Part shown: positions 63,433 through 64,000 of the stretch, piece after piece
How positions within the stretch are numbered: the first letter of the stretch is position 1
Layout: each line of letters starts with the position of its first letter
Source of the DNA: Pelagovum pacificum
Lineage (GTDB): Bacteria; Pseudomonadota; Alphaproteobacteria; Rhodobacterales; Rhodobacteraceae
DNA: 64,000 nt
Assembly: GCF_016134045.1 (NCBI RefSeq)
Contig: NZ_CP065915.1
Span: 3,976,867 to 4,040,866, forward strand
Direction: 5' to 3'
Translations under genes and position numbers: made by a program
The notes under the pieces: model-generated
What the model was told of the DNA's origin: nothing
Database searches by the model: none
The model's input: the letters and a program-made list of their open reading frames with translations, nothing else

Positions 63433-64000
63433 GGCAACAGTGCGATTACAGCAATTCCTTCGAGTCATGTGGATTCAAGGCGCTCTCAGATTCTCTTCAC
63501 GGACCCGCGACGGAAAGCACTGAGTCAAGCGAGTTGTTCTGTTGTGGGGGCTCCGAACCCCTTGCTAGCTTGAGCAGGCGATTCACGAGCGCACACCTGG
63601 GGGAACATGGAGAGTCGTCCCGGGGGAAAGCGAAATGGCCGGAACCAGCTGCTTTGGTTCCTGTCTGCTGACCCTGACGCGACTCTGGCGAGACACCACG
63701 GGACGGCACAAAGCTGCCGTCGTCCCGGAGGGCGTCCTTTGCCCGCGGAAGGTCGATGGATTTATCCACACGGCCCGGTCCGAACCATGATCCAGAGTGA
63801 CCCGTGCCGGCGCTGCCGTCGATGGGCGGAGTGCCTGCACGGGCCACTCGAAAACTGGCCAAGTCGCCCTGCCATTAGGCGTGGCAGGGGACGTTGACGG
63901 CTTGCTTTCTCCCAGGCGTGCGACGCGGTCGCAGGTCGAAAGGGGCGCGGGGTCGGGACAGACCTCGTCCGGGCAAATCGAAAACAGGACAGGCTGGTCA
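63433..64000. other. Gene-free region with inverted repeats, likely upstream of dnaA
   Basis: No convincing gene fills this stretch. It holds several short dyads: GGAACCA/TGGTTCC (63641-63661), GACGGCA/TGCCGTC (63702-63721) and CCCTGCCA/TGGCAGGG (63867-63889), and a GGGG/CCCC pair near 63545-63560. It also holds one perfect DnaA box. The number of stems raises the option of a structured RNA gene as well as an origin or dnaA leader. It does not match RNase P RNA, tmRNA or SRP RNA as far as I can tell. Confidence 0.45.
63762..63770 (+). promoter_or_regulatory. Consensus DnaA box
   Basis: TTATCCACA is the exact high-affinity DnaA box. A weaker candidate (GAATCCACA on the minus strand, 7 of 9) lies at 63468-63476. 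The dnaA gene normally follows rpsT in Rhodobacterales, so this fits dnaA autoregulation or origin function. Only one perfect box is visible. Confidence 0.5.

Noticed and set aside
63607..63897. A 96-codon plus-strand frame in the terminal gene-free region
   Set aside because: No ribosome site, no family similarity and an Arg/Pro-rich product; the region looks more like regulatory DNA.
63433..64000. RNase P RNA, tmRNA or SRP RNA gene at the right edge
   Set aside because: The conserved sequence blocks of these RNAs that I know are not found; several stems alone are not enough.

Overview
The window looks like a chromosome segment of a GC-rich alphaproteobacterium of the order Rhodobacterales (Roseobacter type). 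The reasons are: a serC-serA operon divergent from serB; a flagellar cluster carrying the alphaproteobacterial regulators flaF and flbT plus a DUF1217 gene; a CtrA-type TTAA-N7-TTAG box; a DUF2794 protein; and the order ubiB-ubiE / mutM - enoyl-CoA hydratase - rpsT. In this order that block normally leads into dnaA, so the right edge is probably close to dnaA. No rRNA, tRNA, insertion sequence, prophage or CRISPR array was seen. The only stretch above 300 bases without a gene is 63368-64000.

Layout. 1-6.9 kb: a bacterial alpha-2-macroglobulin (5' end outside the window) coupled to penicillin-binding protein 1C. 6.9-8.1 kb: a thiolase. 8.3-8.7 kb: two small membrane proteins. 8.7-15.4 kb: a run of five genes, each overlapping the next by a few bases: ABC ATPase, FtsX-type permease, secreted AttH/CrtC-like lipocalin, FMN-binding split-barrel protein, and a flavoprotein-SelD fusion. 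The tRNA 2-selenouridine synthase gene converges on it, so selenophosphate synthesis and its use lie side by side. 16.5-22.3 kb: a beta-solenoid membrane protein, a LuxR solo, a VOC protein, a hydrolase-like protein without its nucleophile, a phosphatase, a TfoX remnant and a DMT transporter. 22.3-26.3 kb: the serine biosynthesis locus serA-serC / serB, with a structured serC leader that holds the ribosome-binding site in a hairpin loop. 26.4-34.7 kb: TetR regulator, NYN/LOTUS protein, DUF3137, class III alcohol dehydrogenase, two tandem I78 inhibitor lipoproteins, DUF2794, NlpC/P60 coupled to a leucyl aminopeptidase, an HPt-like protein and a beta-carbonic anhydrase.

34.8-58.8 kb is the flagellar cluster. 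It holds fliP-fliN-fliH-fliF (minus), then fliL, a small membrane protein, motE, motA, a large periplasmic protein, flhA, fliR, flhB and a FliJ-like gene (plus). These are followed by a second fliL, flgH, flgA, flgG, flgF, fliQ, fliE, flgC and flgB (minus), fliI (plus), DUF1217, flbT, flaF, flagellin, FlgN-like and FlgJ-like genes (minus), and fliK and flgD (plus). I did not find motB, fliG, fliM, flgE, flgI, flgK or flgL, so the flagellum needs at least one other locus. The later part of the cluster, especially fliK, is visibly less GC-rich than the flanks.

58.9-64 kb: ubiB and ubiE (ubiquinone synthesis), mutM (DNA repair), a crotonase, rpsT with a strong terminator, and then 600 bases with a perfect DnaA box and several inverted repeats.

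The best targets for follow-up are the serC leader, the ABC-lipocalin-FMN-SelD gene run, the large AMIN-like protein next to motA, the decayed tfoX remnant and the gene-free region at the right edge.
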